From positions 1 to 37,685 of the forward strand of contig CADCUE010000134.1 of the NCBI GenBank assembly GCA_902805805.1: a DNA stretch of 37,685 nucleotides. Direction: 5' to 3'. Under the pieces are notes generated by a model, which saw only the letters and a list, made by a program, of their open reading frames with translations, had not been told where the DNA came from and searched no databases. Origin of the DNA: an uncultured Frankineae bacterium. Lineage in GTDB: Bacteria > Actinomycetota > Actinomycetes > Mycobacteriales > SCTD01. Position numbers and translations under genes: made by a program. Positions 1 to 8,115 of this stretch are shown in pieces; position 1 is the stretch's first letter, and each line of letters starts with the position of its first letter.

Positions 1-369
1 CGAGGGCGCTTGGAGGACTGCGGCACCGACTGGCTGCTGCTGCGCGAGGACGGTGAGCGGGAGGTGCTCGTCGCCCTCGCGTCCGTCCTCGGCGTGCTCG
101 GGCTCGGCGCGCGGGCAGCGCACCCGGACGACGGCCCGGTGGCCAAGCGGCTGGACCTGCGCTGGGCGCTGCGCGGTCTGGCCCGCAGCCGGGCGGCCGT
201 CGCGCTGGTGCTCGCCGGCGGGGAGGTGGTGACCGGGACGCTCGACCGGGTGGGCGCTGACCACCTCGACCTGGCCGAGCACGGGCTGGCCGAGCCACGT
301 CGGGCCGGCGCGGTCCGTCAGGTGCGGCTGGTGCCCCTGAGCGCGCTGGTGCTCGTCCGCAGCGGGTGA
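1..369 (+). CDS. Hypothetical protein, 3' part only
   Basis: The reading frame is open from the first base of the window, so the gene begins upstream; a TTG at 10 is an in-frame possibility but not needed. The visible 122 residues are rich in Leu, Ala, Val and Arg, with no Cys-pair, nucleotide-binding or membrane motif. The centre (about residues 60-85) alternates short hydrophobic strands with a Gly-Gly turn (LVLAGGEVVTGTLDRVGADH), which looks like a small beta-barrel or SH3/Sm-like segment; that is inference from pattern only. It converges on the HTH gene at 394 with a 24-base gap. I do not recognise a family. Confidence 0.6.
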   Translation, partial: RGRLEDCGTDWLLLREDGEREVLVALASVLGVLGLGARAAHPDDGPVAKRLDLRWALRGLARSRAAVALVLAGGEVVTGTLDRVGADHLDLAEHGLAEPRRAGAVRQVRLVPLSALVLVRSG

Positions 370-393
370 GGGACCTGCCGCCGCGGCTTGAGG

Positions 394-633
394 TCAGTCG
401 TCGACGAGCGCGTCGTCCGACGTGATCGGCTGCGACGTCACGAAGGCCCGGGTCTCGGCGTAGCAGCGCTGGATGTAGTCCTCCAGGACCGTCCGCTCCA
501 CGCGCCACTGACCCCGGCCGCCGATCTTGATGGCCGGCAGCTCGCCGGAGCGGACGAGCGCGTAGGTCTGCGACGACGAGATGTTGAGGATCTCCGCCAC
601 GTCGGTCAGCTGCAGGAAGCGGCCTGCGGCCAT
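394..633 (-). CDS. BldC/AlpA-type helix-turn-helix DNA-binding protein
   Basis: A 79-residue protein that is almost entirely one winged-helix/HTH_17 (MerR-like, excisionase-like) domain. Residues 8-53 show the usual pattern: LTDVAEILNIS, then a recognition helix around SQTYALVRSGELPAIKIG, then QWRV..VLEDYI. Family members are small DNA-binding proteins such as BldC and AlpA, used as developmental regulators or excisionase-like architectural factors. The ATG at 633 is chosen because GGAGGAGGG sits just upstream on the minus strand; longer frames to 1008 run antisense to the SAF gene and lack this support. It is divergent from the CpaB/CpaE-like pair, so it may regulate that pair; this is inference from position. 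Confidence 0.85.
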   Translation of the reverse strand: MAAGRFLQLTDVAEILNISSSQTYALVRSGELPAIKIGGRGQWRVERTVLEDYIQRCYAETRAFVTSQPITSDDALVDD

Positions 634-817
634 CGGCCCTCCTCCGGGCGTGCGCGTCGTCGGGACCGCTCGTCCCGCCCGCACAGTCTCGCACCGTGTC
701 ACCCGAACGGGTCGTTCCCCGGTGCCTTCTGTGGACGACGCTGCCAGGGGCCGTCCGCCCGGGTCACCATGACCGCTCTGCGGACGCACTCGTACGCGCA
801 GCGCCGGAGGAGCCACG
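634..817. promoter_or_regulatory. Divergent intergenic region with two inverted repeats
   Basis: This 184-base gap separates the HTH gene (minus) from the SAF gene (plus) and must hold both promoters. I see a 6-bp-arm hairpin at 661-677 (CGGGAC/GTCCCG) and a 5-bp-arm inverted repeat at 701-712 (ACCCG-AA-CGGGT). The latter could be an operator. No convincing -10/-35 pair stands out on either strand. Confidence 0.3.
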
Positions 818-1570
818 TTGTCCGACACCCCCGCGTCGCCCCGGGCGTCCCGGCTGCCCACGCCCGGATGGCTGGACGGGCGCCTCGTCCTCGGCGTGCT
901 GCTCGTCCTCGTCAGCGTCGTCGTCGGGGCCCGGACGCTGTCCGCCGCCGACCGCAGCGCGCTCGTGTGGGCCGCGACGACGGACCTCACGGCGGGCAGC
1001 CAGCTCACCCGCGGCGATCTCGAGCCGGTCCGGGTCCGGCTGTTCGAGAGCGGCGGCCGCTACCTGCGGGCGGACAGCGAGCCGCCGGTCGGCTACGTCG
1101 TCCGGCGCGGCATCGGGAACGGCGAGCTGCTCCCGCGGGACGCGCTCGGCACGCCGCAGGCCGACGTCGACTACCGGCTGGTCACGGTGCCGGTCGAGAC
1201 CGGCCACTACCCGCCGACGCTGCAGGACGACCAGCGGGTCGACCTGTGGGTCACCCCGCAGCTCGACCCCGGACCGGCCGCCGGCGCGGCACCCGGCACC
1301 GCCACCCCCTCGCCCGAGCGGGCCGATCAGGGTGCAGCGCTCGCCCTGCAGGGCGCGCAGCAGGTCCTGACCTCCGTGGTGGTCGTGCACGGCCCGTCCC
1401 GGGACGACCTGGCCGTCGGCGGCTCCACGGTCCCGGTCGTCCTCCAGGTCCGACCCGACCAGGTGGAGGACGTCGTCTCGGCGATGGGCCTCGGCCGGCT
1501 CGACCTCGTCCGCGTGCCTCGGCAGGCGGAGGCGGACGGCCGGCTCGGCGCACCCGTCGAGGCCGGCTGA
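818..1570 (+). CDS. SAF-domain protein, CpaB/RcpC-like
   Basis: 250 residues. A Pro-rich N-terminus is followed by one membrane segment (about 22-40, LVLGVLLVLVSVVVGA) and an extracytoplasmic SAF domain (about 50-115: a DLTAGSQLTRGDLEPV strand-turn, then GELLPRDAL). The rest resembles the CpaB/RcpC region seen in Flp/Tad pilus assembly, ending in a VPVVLQVRPDQV strand. In that family the protein sits in the envelope and helps pilus biogenesis. The TTG at 818 is chosen for GGAGGA at 806-811. It overlaps the next gene by one base (TGATG at 1568-1572), so the two are probably translated together. A CpaB role is by family resemblance; no secretin or other Tad gene adjoins it. Confidence 0.8.
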   Translation: MSDTPASPRASRLPTPGWLDGRLVLGVLLVLVSVVVGARTLSAADRSALVWAATTDLTAGSQLTRGDLEPVRVRLFESGGRYLRADSEPPVGYVVRRGIGNGELLPRDALGTPQADVDYRLVTVPVETGHYPPTLQDDQRVDLWVTPQLDPGPAAGAAPGTATPSPERADQGAALALQGAQQVLTSVVVVHGPSRDDLAVGGSTVPVVLQVRPDQVEDVVSAMGLGRLDLVRVPRQAEADGRLGAPVEAG

Positions 1571-2886
1571 TGCCCGTCCCCGTGCTCACGGCGGTGTCCG
1601 ACGCGGTCTGGGAGGCGCGGCTGGTGGCCGCGCTCGAGCGCAGCGACCTCGGCGTGGCCGTCGTCCGGCGCTGCGTCGACCTGGCCGACCTGCTGGCGAC
1701 GGCCTCCACCGGCCAGGCGCAGGCCGTGATCCTGTCGGCCGACCTGCGGCGGCTCGACCGGGAGGCGCTCGGCCGCCTGTCGGTCGCCCGGGTCGCCGTG
1801 GTCGGTCTGGCGCCGCCCGGGGACGACGACGCCGAGCGGCGGCTGCGCTCGCTCGGCGTCCGTCACGTGCTGCCCTCCGACAGCACGCCGGAGGCGATGT
1901 CGGCGGCTGTCGTCGAGGCGGTGGGCAGCGCTGCGGACCCCACTCGCGGGGACCGGGTCGCGACCGGGGACCCGCGGGCCGCTCTGCCCGTCCCGGCGGA
2001 CCCGTCGCCGCCGACGGGCCAGCCGGCCAGCGGCAGCGGTCGTCCGGGCACCGGCCGCGTGGTCGCGGTGTGGGGACCCACCGGAGCGCCCGGCCGCACG
2101 ACCGTCGCGGTCGGGCTGGCCAGCGAGCTGGCGGCACGAGACCGGGGGACGCTGCTCGTGGACGCCGACGTCTACGGCGGCGTCGTCGCGCAGGTCCTGG
2201 GGCTGCTCGACGAGGCCCCGGGGCTGGCCGCGGCGGCCCGGCTGGCCAACACCGGGGCGCTCGACCTGGCAGGGCTGGCCGCCCTGGCACGGACGGTCGG
2301 TCCGCAGCTGCGCGTCCTGTCGGGCATCGCGCGCGCCGACCGGTGGCCGGAGCTGCGGCCGGCCGCGCTGGAGGTCGTCCTCGACCTGGCGCGCTCGCTC
2401 ACCGAGGTCACCGTCGTCGACTGCGGCTTCGGGCTCGAGCAGGACGAGGAGCTCGCCTACGACACCGCCGCTCCCCGCCGCAACGGAGCCACGCTGGCCG
2501 TCCTCGCCGCCGCCGACACGGTCCTCGCCGTCGGCGCGGCCGACCCCGTCGGCCTGCAGCGGCTGGTGCGCGGACTGGCCGATCTCCGGGAGGCCGTGCC
2601 GGACGCGCAGCCGGTCGTCGTGGTCAACCGGCTGCGGGCCACGGCGGTGCCCGGCAACGCGCGGCGCGAGATCAGCGCCGCGCTCGCCCGCTACGCCGGG
2701 GTGAGCGACGTGCGGTTCGTCCCGGCCGACGTGCCGGCCGTCGACAGCGCGGTGGCCGGCGGGCGCACGCTCGCCGAGGCCGCGCCCGCCTCACCCGCGC
2801 GCGTCGCCCTCCGCGACCTGGCCGCCGACCTGCTCGGCGTCCCGCCCCCGGCACCGCCCCGCCGCCGGCTGCTGACGCGCCGCTGA
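1570..2886 (+). CDS. CpaE-like MinD/ParA-family ATPase with altered P-loop
   Basis: 438 residues, read from the ATG at 1570, which overlaps the SAF gene's stop. Residues 1-120 form a receiver-like alpha/beta domain without a clear phospho-acceptor Asp; a Pro/Gly-rich linker follows to about 163. The MinD-type domain has a deviant Walker A at 169-178 (GPTGAPGRTT), a switch/Walker A' segment LLVDADVYGG (about 195-204) and a VVDCGFGLEQ Walker B-like strand. Both lysines usual in this loop are replaced (the signature Lys by Thr and the P-loop Lys by Arg), so ATPase activity may be weak or absent. CpaE proteins localise Tad pilus machinery; this one is paired with a CpaB-like gene, which supports that class. 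Confidence 0.8.
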   Translation: MPVPVLTAVSDAVWEARLVAALERSDLGVAVVRRCVDLADLLATASTGQAQAVILSADLRRLDREALGRLSVARVAVVGLAPPGDDDAERRLRSLGVRHVLPSDSTPEAMSAAVVEAVGSAADPTRGDRVATGDPRAALPVPADPSPPTGQPASGSGRPGTGRVVAVWGPTGAPGRTTVAVGLASELAARDRGTLLVDADVYGGVVAQVLGLLDEAPGLAAAARLANTGALDLAGLAALARTVGPQLRVLSGIARADRWPELRPAALEVVLDLARSLTEVTVVDCGFGLEQDEELAYDTAAPRRNGATLAVLAAADTVLAVGAADPVGLQRLVRGLADLREAVPDAQPVVVVNRLRATAVPGNARREISAALARYAGVSDVRFVPADVPAVDSAVAGGRTLAEAAPASPARVALRDLAADLLGVPPPAPPRRRLLTRR

Positions 2887-2916
2887 CGGCGCGCGTCCCG
2901 CCGGACGCGGCGTCAG
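2883..2916. terminator. Bidirectional hairpin containing both convergent stop codons
   Basis: CTGACG (2883-2888) pairs with CGTCAG (2911-2916). Inside it CGCGTCC (2892-2898) pairs with GGACGCG (2903-2909) around a CGCC loop, giving 13 base pairs with a 3/1 internal loop. The TGA of the CpaE-like gene and the stop of the minus-strand acyl-CoA dehydrogenase both lie in the outer stem. No T-tract is present on either side, as is usual in high-GC Actinomycetota. Confidence 0.6.
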
Positions 2917-4112
2917 CTGTACTTGCCGAGCTCCTGCCGCGCGACCGTCCGCACGTGCACCTCGTCCGGCCCGTCGGCGATCCGCAGGGTGCGCAGGCCG
3001 GCGTACATGCGCGCGAGCGGGAAGTCCTCGCTGACGCCCGCGCCGCCGTGCACCTGGATGGCCCGGTCGACGACGTTGAGCGCGACCCGCGGCGCGATCA
3101 CCTTGATGGCCGCGATCTCCGAGCGGGCCCCCTTGGCGCCCACCTTGTCGATCATGTCGGCGGTCTTGAGGACCATCAGCCGGGCCTGGTCGATCTCCAT
3201 CCGCGACTCGGCGATCTGCTCGCGCACCACGCCCTGCTTCGCGATCTCCTGACCGAAGGCGACGCGGGACATGGCCCGCTCGCACATCAGCTTGAGGGCG
3301 CGCTCGGCGGCACCGATCGCGCGCATGCAGTGGTGGATGCGACCGGGGCCCAGCCGGGCCTGGGCGATCATGAAGCCGTCGCCCTCGTTCGCGATGAGGT
3401 TGGCCGCCGGCACCCGCACGTCGGTGAAGCGCACCTCGCCGTGCCCGTGCTGGTCCTGGTAGCCGAAGACCGGCAGGGCCCGCACGATCTCGACACCGGG
3501 GGTGTCGGTCGGCACGAGGATCATCGACTGCTGCCGGTGGGCCGACTGCGAGGTGTCCGTCTTGCCCATCAGGATCATGATCCTGCAGCGGGGGTCGTTG
3601 ATGCCGCTGGTCCACCACTTGCGGCCGTTGATGACGTACTCGTCGCCGTCGCGCACGATCGAGGTGGCGATGTTGGTGGCGTCCGAGGACGCGACGTCCG
3701 GCTCGGTCATGGCGAACGCCGACCGGATCTGGCCCTCGAGCAGCGGCTCGAGCCACTGCGACTTCTGCTCCGGGGTGCCGAACATGTGCAGCACCTCCAT
3801 GTTGCCCGTGTTGGGCGCGTCGCAGTTGATCGCCTCGGGAGCGATGTGCGAGCTCCAGCCGGTGATCTCGGCGACGGCGGCGTACTCGACGTTCGTCATG
3901 CCGGAGACGTCCGGCAGGAACAGGTTCCACAGCCCCCGCTCGCGAGCCTCGACCTTCAGCTCCTCCACCACGGGTGGCAGGGTGTGGTCCTCGCGGCCCT
4001 TCTCGCGGCGGTAGGCCTCGTACTCCTCCTCCGCCGGCAGGATGCGGGTGTCCAGGAAGTCCCTCATGCGGCCGATGTAGTCCGCAGCCTTGGCCGAGTG
4101 GTCGAAGTCCAC
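2913..4112 (-). CDS. Acyl-CoA dehydrogenase, ACAD10/11-like
   Basis: 399 residues, the full length of the family. This FAD enzyme class oxidises acyl-CoA to 2-enoyl-CoA. Visible landmarks are the FAD/substrate loop [15 protein letters not shown], the KWWTSGIND strand, the helical C-terminal domain with [14 protein letters not shown], and the [19 protein letters not shown] segment. This combination resembles ACAD10/ACAD11 and actinobacterial FadE proteins more than the short- or medium-chain enzymes; the substrate cannot be read from sequence. The GTG at 4112 is preceded by GAGGAGAGG. The gene is divergent from the WS/DGAT gene 101 bases away, which suggests a linked lipid role but does not prove it. 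Confidence 0.9.
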   Translation of the reverse strand: MDFDHSAKAADYIGRMRDFLDTRILPAEEEYEAYRREKGREDHTLPPVVEELKVEARERGLWNLFLPDVSGMTNVEYAAVAEITGWSSHIAPEAINCDAPNTGNMEVLHMFGTPEQKSQWLEPLLEGQIRSAFAMTEPDVASSDATNIATSIVRDGDEYVINGRKWWTSGINDPRCRIMILMGKTDTSQSAHRQQSMILVPTDTPGVEIVRALPVFGYQDQHGHGEVRFTDVRVPAANLIANEGDGFMIAQARLGPGRIHHCMRAIGAAERALKLMCERAMSRVAFGQEIAKQGVVREQIAESRMEIDQARLMVLKTADMIDKVGAKGARSEIAAIKVIAPRVALNVVDRAIQVHGGAGVSEDFPLARMYAGLRTLRIADGPDEVHVRTVARQELGKYS

Positions 4113-4213
4113 GTGGTGCCTCTCCTCGTGTGCCGGATGCCCTTCGGCCAGTGTGCCGTGCTCCGTCGCGAGCGCCTGCCCGGGGGGCGGGCCCGGCGTG
4201 TGAGCATGGGGCC

Positions 4214-5614
4214 ATGACCGACCGGCTCAGTCCCCTCGACGTCTCCTTCCTGTACATGGAGACGCCGACCACGGCGATGCACGTCGGCGGCGTCGCGACG
4301 TTCGAGCCGCCGGAGGAGGGCTTCGACTACGACCGGCTGGTCGACCTCATCAGCGAGCGGATCGCCCTCGTCCCGCGCTACCGGCAGAAGGTGCGCTTCA
4401 TCCCCGGGCGGCTCGCCAACCCCGTCTGGGTCGACGACGAGGACTTCGACGTCACCTACCACGTACGGCGCAGCGCGCTGCCCCGGCCGGGCAGCGACGC
4501 GCAGCTGCGCGAGCTGGCCGGAAGGCTGATGGGGCGGCGGCTCGACCGCGGCCGTCCGCTGTGGGAGATCTACCTCGTCGAGGGCCTGGCGCAGGGACGG
4601 GTGGGGGTGATCACCAAGACCCACCACGCCATGGTCGACGGCGTCGCCGCCGTGGACATCGGCACCGTCATCCTCGACATCACACCCGAGCCGCGGACGG
4701 TGCCCGAGGACGACTGGCGCCCGGCGCGTCCGCCGGGAGCCGCCTCGCTGGTGGTCGGGGCCCTCACCGACTACGTCAAGCGCCCGACGCAGGCGCTGGA
4801 CACGGCGCGCACGGCCGTGACCGACGTCCGGGCGACGGCGGACAAGCTGGGCGGCCTGGCCAGCGGGGTCCTGGCGTCCGCCGTGACGATCGCCCGCCCG
4901 GCACCGGACTCGCCCCTCAACGCGCGCATCGGCGAGCAGCGCCGGTTCGGCATGGCCGCCACCGACCTCGACGACTACAAGCGCGTCCGCAAGGCCCACG
5001 GCGGCACCGTCAACGACGTCGTCCTGGCGACCGTCGCCGGCGCGCTGCGCGCCTGGCTGCTGACCCGTGGGGAGGCGGTGACCCGCTCCACGGTGATCCG
5101 CGCGATGGTGCCGGTCTCCGTGCGGTCCGGGACGCAGACGGGTCCGGGCAACCGGATCTCCTCCTACTTCGTCGACCTGCCCGTGGGCGAGGGCGATCCC
5201 GTGATGCGGCTGCACCAGGTCAGCTTCGCCATGCGGGGGCACAAGGAGTCCGGGCAGTCGGTCGGCGCCGAGGCGCTCGTGCAGATGTCGGGCTTCGCGC
5301 CGCCGACGATCCACTCGCTGGGCGCGCGGGTGGCCAGCAGCATGACGCGCCGGCTGTTCAACCTCGTGGTCACCAACGTCCCGGGCCCGCAGTTCCCGCT
5401 GTACGCCGCCGGCGCCCGGATGCTGACCATGTACCCCGTCGTCCCGCTGGCGAAGGGGCAGGCCCTGTCCATCGGGCTGACCTCGTACGACGGCGGCGTC
5501 TTCTTCGGTCTGAACGCCGACCGCGACGCCATGCCGGACGTCGACGTCCTCGCCGGTCTGCTCGAGGAGTCGCTCGGCGAGCTGGTCGAGACCGTGCCCG
5601 GACGGCTGCCGTAG
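4214..5614 (+). CDS. Wax ester synthase / diacylglycerol acyltransferase (WS/DGAT)
   Basis: 466 residues, the usual size of bacterial WS/DGAT enzymes. They transfer acyl groups from acyl-CoA to diacylglycerol or fatty alcohols, making storage triacylglycerol or wax esters at the membrane. The N-terminus has the typical [20 protein letters not shown] block, and the catalytic HHxxxDG motif is intact at residues 137-143 (HHAMVDG). Also present are the structural PLWE block ([14 protein letters not shown]), [15 protein letters not shown], and the C-terminal [13 protein letters not shown] block. The ATG at 4214 directly precedes the conserved N-terminus, with a GGGG-rich leader. A patatin gene follows 22 bases downstream, so lipid synthesis and breakdown genes are adjacent here. 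Confidence 0.93.
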   Translation: MTDRLSPLDVSFLYMETPTTAMHVGGVATFEPPEEGFDYDRLVDLISERIALVPRYRQKVRFIPGRLANPVWVDDEDFDVTYHVRRSALPRPGSDAQLRELAGRLMGRRLDRGRPLWEIYLVEGLAQGRVGVITKTHHAMVDGVAAVDIGTVILDITPEPRTVPEDDWRPARPPGAASLVVGALTDYVKRPTQALDTARTAVTDVRATADKLGGLASGVLASAVTIARPAPDSPLNARIGEQRRFGMAATDLDDYKRVRKAHGGTVNDVVLATVAGALRAWLLTRGEAVTRSTVIRAMVPVSVRSGTQTGPGNRISSYFVDLPVGEGDPVMRLHQVSFAMRGHKESGQSVGAEALVQMSGFAPPTIHSLGARVASSMTRRLFNLVVTNVPGPQFPLYAAGARMLTMYPVVPLAKGQALSIGLTSYDGGVFFGLNADRDAMPDVDVLAGLLEESLGELVETVPGRLP

Positions 5615-5624
5615 CTGCCGCCGT

Positions 5625-5630
5625 TATGGT
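5625..5630 (+). promoter_or_regulatory. -10 element TATGGT for a leaderless patatin transcript
   Basis: TATGGT matches the actinobacterial TAnnnT -10 form. It ends six bases before the GTG at 5637, so transcription would begin at or near the start codon. No -35 match is obvious. Confidence 0.45.
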
Positions 5631-5636
5631 GCACGC

Positions 5637-6593
5637 GTGATGCAGACAGGTGTGGTGCTCGGTGCCGGGGGCGTGCTCGGCGCGGCCTGGACGATCGGTG
5701 CGCTGGCGGCGCTGCAGGAGCAGCGCGGCCAGGACCCGCGCGAGGCGGCGGCGCTGGTCGGCACCTCCGCCGGTTCGGTGCTCGCGGCCTTCCTCGGCTG
5801 CGGCGTCGGCGTCGGCGTGCTGCTGGACCACCAGCGCGGCATCGTCAACGCCGAGGCGCCCGACCTGCGCCCCGACCCCGACACCGACTCCGGCGGAGCG
5901 CTGCCGCCGCTGCCGCGCCCCGGCATCGGCTCTCCCCGCGGCGTCCTGAGCACCGCGCTGCGCCCGTGGCGCATCACGCCCATGGGGGCGCTGTCCGCCG
6001 TGCTGCCGCAGGGCCGCGGCTCGCTGCAGCCCGTCGGCGCTCTCGTGGACGCCGTGTGCCCGCGCGGCGCCTGGGCCGGCCACCCGCGCACCTGGGTGGT
6101 GGCCATGGACTACGACAGCGGCCGCCGGGTGGTCTTCGGGCGCGACGGCGCCCCGCACGCCGGCCTGCGGGACGCCGTGATGAGCAGCTGCGCCATCCCG
6201 GGGTGGTACGCCCCGGTGCCGATCGGCGGCCGTCGCTACGTCGACGGCGGCGTCTGCTCGCCGACCTCGCTCGACCTGCTCGCACCGCTCGGGCTGGAGG
6301 AGGTGGTGGTGCTGTCGCCGATGACGTCGTTCGACTACGACCGCCCGACCACCCTCGCCGGCCGCATGGAACGGCGGTTCCGCCGCCTCGTCACGGCACG
6401 CCTGGTCGGCGAGATCCGCAAGGTCACCGCGACCGGCGCCCGCGTCACGGTGCTGTGCCCCGGGGCGGAGGACCTGGCCGCCATCGGCTCGAACCTCATG
6501 GATCCCGCGCGCCGCACGCGGGTCCTCGAGACGTCGCTGCGCACCAGCGCCGCCGCGCTGCGGGCCCGCCGCCCGGCTCCTGTCGGCAGCTAG
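5637..6593 (+). CDS. Patatin-like phospholipase / esterase
   Basis: 318 residues from GTG 5637 (an ATG at 5640 follows directly). The family hydrolyses acyl esters of phospholipids or neutral lipids using a Ser-Asp dyad. All hallmarks are visible: the Gly-rich oxyanion loop GAGGVLGAAW (9-18), nucleophile GTSAG with Ser44, and the DGG Asp at 203 (YVDGGVCS). There is no signal peptide or lipoprotein box, so it is probably cytoplasmic. No Shine-Dalgarno sequence precedes it, but TATGGT six bases upstream suggests a leaderless mRNA. Its TAG stop shares the palindrome CTAG (6590-6593) with the stop of the convergent epimerase gene. Confidence 0.88.
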   Translation: MMQTGVVLGAGGVLGAAWTIGALAALQEQRGQDPREAAALVGTSAGSVLAAFLGCGVGVGVLLDHQRGIVNAEAPDLRPDPDTDSGGALPPLPRPGIGSPRGVLSTALRPWRITPMGALSAVLPQGRGSLQPVGALVDAVCPRGAWAGHPRTWVVAMDYDSGRRVVFGRDGAPHAGLRDAVMSSCAIPGWYAPVPIGGRRYVDGGVCSPTSLDLLAPLGLEEVVVLSPMTSFDYDRPTTLAGRMERRFRRLVTARLVGEIRKVTATGARVTVLCPGAEDLAAIGSNLMDPARRTRVLETSLRTSAAALRARRPAPVGS

Positions 6594-7513
6594 CGCGCGC
6601 CGCTCGCCAGCAGCCGCACGCCCCACCGGTGCGTGGCGGTGTCCCCGGGCGCGAGGCGCAGCAGGCCCTCGCCGGTGACAAAGGCGTTGGGCGGGGCGGT
6701 CATCGGCTCGACGCCGAGACCGCGGCGACGCCGCTGCGCCTGCGGGACGGAGTCGCCGGTGAAGACCTCGAGCCAGCCGAACCCCTCGTCCGCCCAGACC
6801 TCGACCCGCTGCTGGAGCCCCTCCAGGCGCAGGCGGATCCGCCCGTCGCCGTCGCGGTGGAGGTCGGTGAACGCGTGGTCGACCTGCAGCGGACCGATGC
6901 GCCGGGCCGCGCGGAAGTCGTAGGCCGTGCCGGCGACCGGCTCGGTCCCCGTCGGGATCTGGTCCTCGTCGGTCGGCAGCCAGCGATCGGCCGGGATGGT
7001 CAGCAGGGCGTCGTCCACGGGTCCGCCGACGGTGACGTAGGGGTGGGTGCCCAGGGCGTACGGCGCCGCGTCGGCGCCCACGTTGGTCGCGGTGTGCTCG
7101 ACCACCAGGCCGTCGTCGGTCAGGGCGTAGCGCGCCGTCAGGTCGAGGCAGAACGGGTAGGGCGGCGACGGGTGCAGGCGCAGCGTCAGAGTCACCGCCT
7201 CGGCCGAGCGCTCGACCGGGCGCCAGGCCCGGAAGCGGGTCAGCCCGTGCAGGGCGTTGCCCTGAGCCGGCTCGTCGAGCGGGACCTCGTGCTCCGTGCC
7301 GTCCCAGGTGTAGCGCCCGCCGTGCAGCCGGTTGGGCCAGGGGACCAGGGGCTGGCCGCGGGCCGCCGTCACCATCTCGTGCTCGTCGTAGCCGTCCAGG
7401 ACCGCGACGCCGTCGACGTCGTAGGTCCGCAGCCCACCGCCCACCTCGACGGCGACGGCACGCTGCGACCCGTGCACCAGCTCGATCTGCTCTCCCGAGG
7501 GCGGCACGCTCAT
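6590..7513 (-). CDS. Aldose 1-epimerase family protein (GalM-like)
   Basis: 307 residues from ATG 7513. GalM-fold mutarotases interconvert alpha and beta anomers of aldoses. The protein shows PWPNRLHGGRYTWDG, NALHGL (86-91) with the first conserved His, LGTHPYV with the second His, and a late DEGFGWLEVFTGDS strand carrying acidic residues; these are typical of the broad actinobacterial 'aldose 1-epimerase family' rather than strict E. coli GalM. An upstream in-frame ATG at 7555 would add 14 residues; neither start has a clear ribosome binding site, and 7513 gives the more usual length. It ends tail-to-tail with the patatin gene and is divergent from the DUF6912-like gene. Confidence 0.87.
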   Translation of the reverse strand: MSVPPSGEQIELVHGSQRAVAVEVGGGLRTYDVDGVAVLDGYDEHEMVTAARGQPLVPWPNRLHGGRYTWDGTEHEVPLDEPAQGNALHGLTRFRAWRPVERSAEAVTLTLRLHPSPPYPFCLDLTARYALTDDGLVVEHTATNVGADAAPYALGTHPYVTVGGPVDDALLTIPADRWLPTDEDQIPTGTEPVAGTAYDFRAARRIGPLQVDHAFTDLHRDGDGRIRLRLEGLQQRVEVWADEGFGWLEVFTGDSVPQAQRRRRGLGVEPMTAPPNAFVTGEGLLRLAPGDTATHRWGVRLLASGAR

Positions 7514-7571
7514 GCGCGTCGCCTGCCCGTCGGCGTGCTGCGGCAACCGCGGCATCGGGCAGGCTGGGGGG

Positions 7572-8075
7572 ATGCGCGTCTACCTGCCCTCGACCCTGCC
7601 CGGCCTGCGTGCACTGCTCGAGACCGGGGAGCTCGGGCGCCCGCCGCTGCCGGCCTACGCCGTGACGGGGGCCCTGCGGGAGTGGTACGCCGAGGGCGAC
7701 GAGGAGGAGCTGGAGTACGCCGCGCTCGTCCTCGCGGCGCGGGCGTCCGTGCGGCTGCTCGACCGCGCGCTGCTGCTGGACCCCTCGACCCCGGCGCGCC
7801 GGGTGGTCGTCGCGGCGGAGGTCGAGCGGGTCGAGCCCGCCCCGGACGTGGACCGGGCCGCGGTGCGCGTGCTGGGTGCGGTGCCGCTGCGCCTCGTGCA
7901 GTCGGTCCACGTCGACGACCCGGCGGCCGCGGACGACGTGCGGGCAGCGGCCGAGCAGCTGGTCGAGGCCGACCTCGGCAGCGAGGACGCGGCTTTCGTC
8001 GTCGAGCAGGCCGAGGGCCACGAGCTGCAGTGGTACGCGACCCAGGAGATCGGACCGCTGCTCGAACTGGGCTGA
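7572..8075 (+). CDS. DUF6912-like small protein
   Basis: 167 residues, soluble and acidic with no membrane segment. The N-terminus MRVYLPSTLPGLRALL followed by AYAVTGALREWY and an acidic GDEEELEYAALVLAA stretch is characteristic of a conserved actinobacterial family annotated as DUF6912. Its function is unknown, and I assign none. The ATG at 7572 follows GGGGGG directly; CAGGCT six bases before it is a weak -10 candidate, so the transcript could be short-leadered. A conserved C-terminal segment (QSVHVDDPAAADDV, then EGHELQWYATQEI) ends the protein. Confidence 0.75.
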   Translation: MRVYLPSTLPGLRALLETGELGRPPLPAYAVTGALREWYAEGDEEELEYAALVLAARASVRLLDRALLLDPSTPARRVVVAAEVERVEPAPDVDRAAVRVLGAVPLRLVQSVHVDDPAAADDVRAAAEQLVEADLGSEDAAFVVEQAEGHELQWYATQEIGPLLELG

Positions 8076-8102
8076 GCCCGCAGCCGGGTCCGGCGCGGTC
8101 AC

Positions 8103-8108
8103 TAGCAT
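8103..8108 (+). promoter_or_regulatory. -10 element TAGCAT for the anchored protein/ABC unit
   Basis: TAGCAT fits TAnnnT and ends seven bases before GTG 8116. It overlaps the in-frame ATG at 8107, which would then not be transcribed; this favours 8116 as the real start. Confidence 0.4.
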
Positions 8109-8115
8109 GCCGGGA

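Noticed and set aside
705..717. GAAC-N5-GTTC near the HTH gene as a second SOS box
   Set aside because: The spacer is five bases, not four, and the flanking bases do not extend the dyad.
818..2886. A complete Tad pilus locus
   Set aside because: Only CpaB-like and CpaE-like genes are present; no CpaF ATPase, TadB/C, secretin or prepilin peptidase adjoins them.
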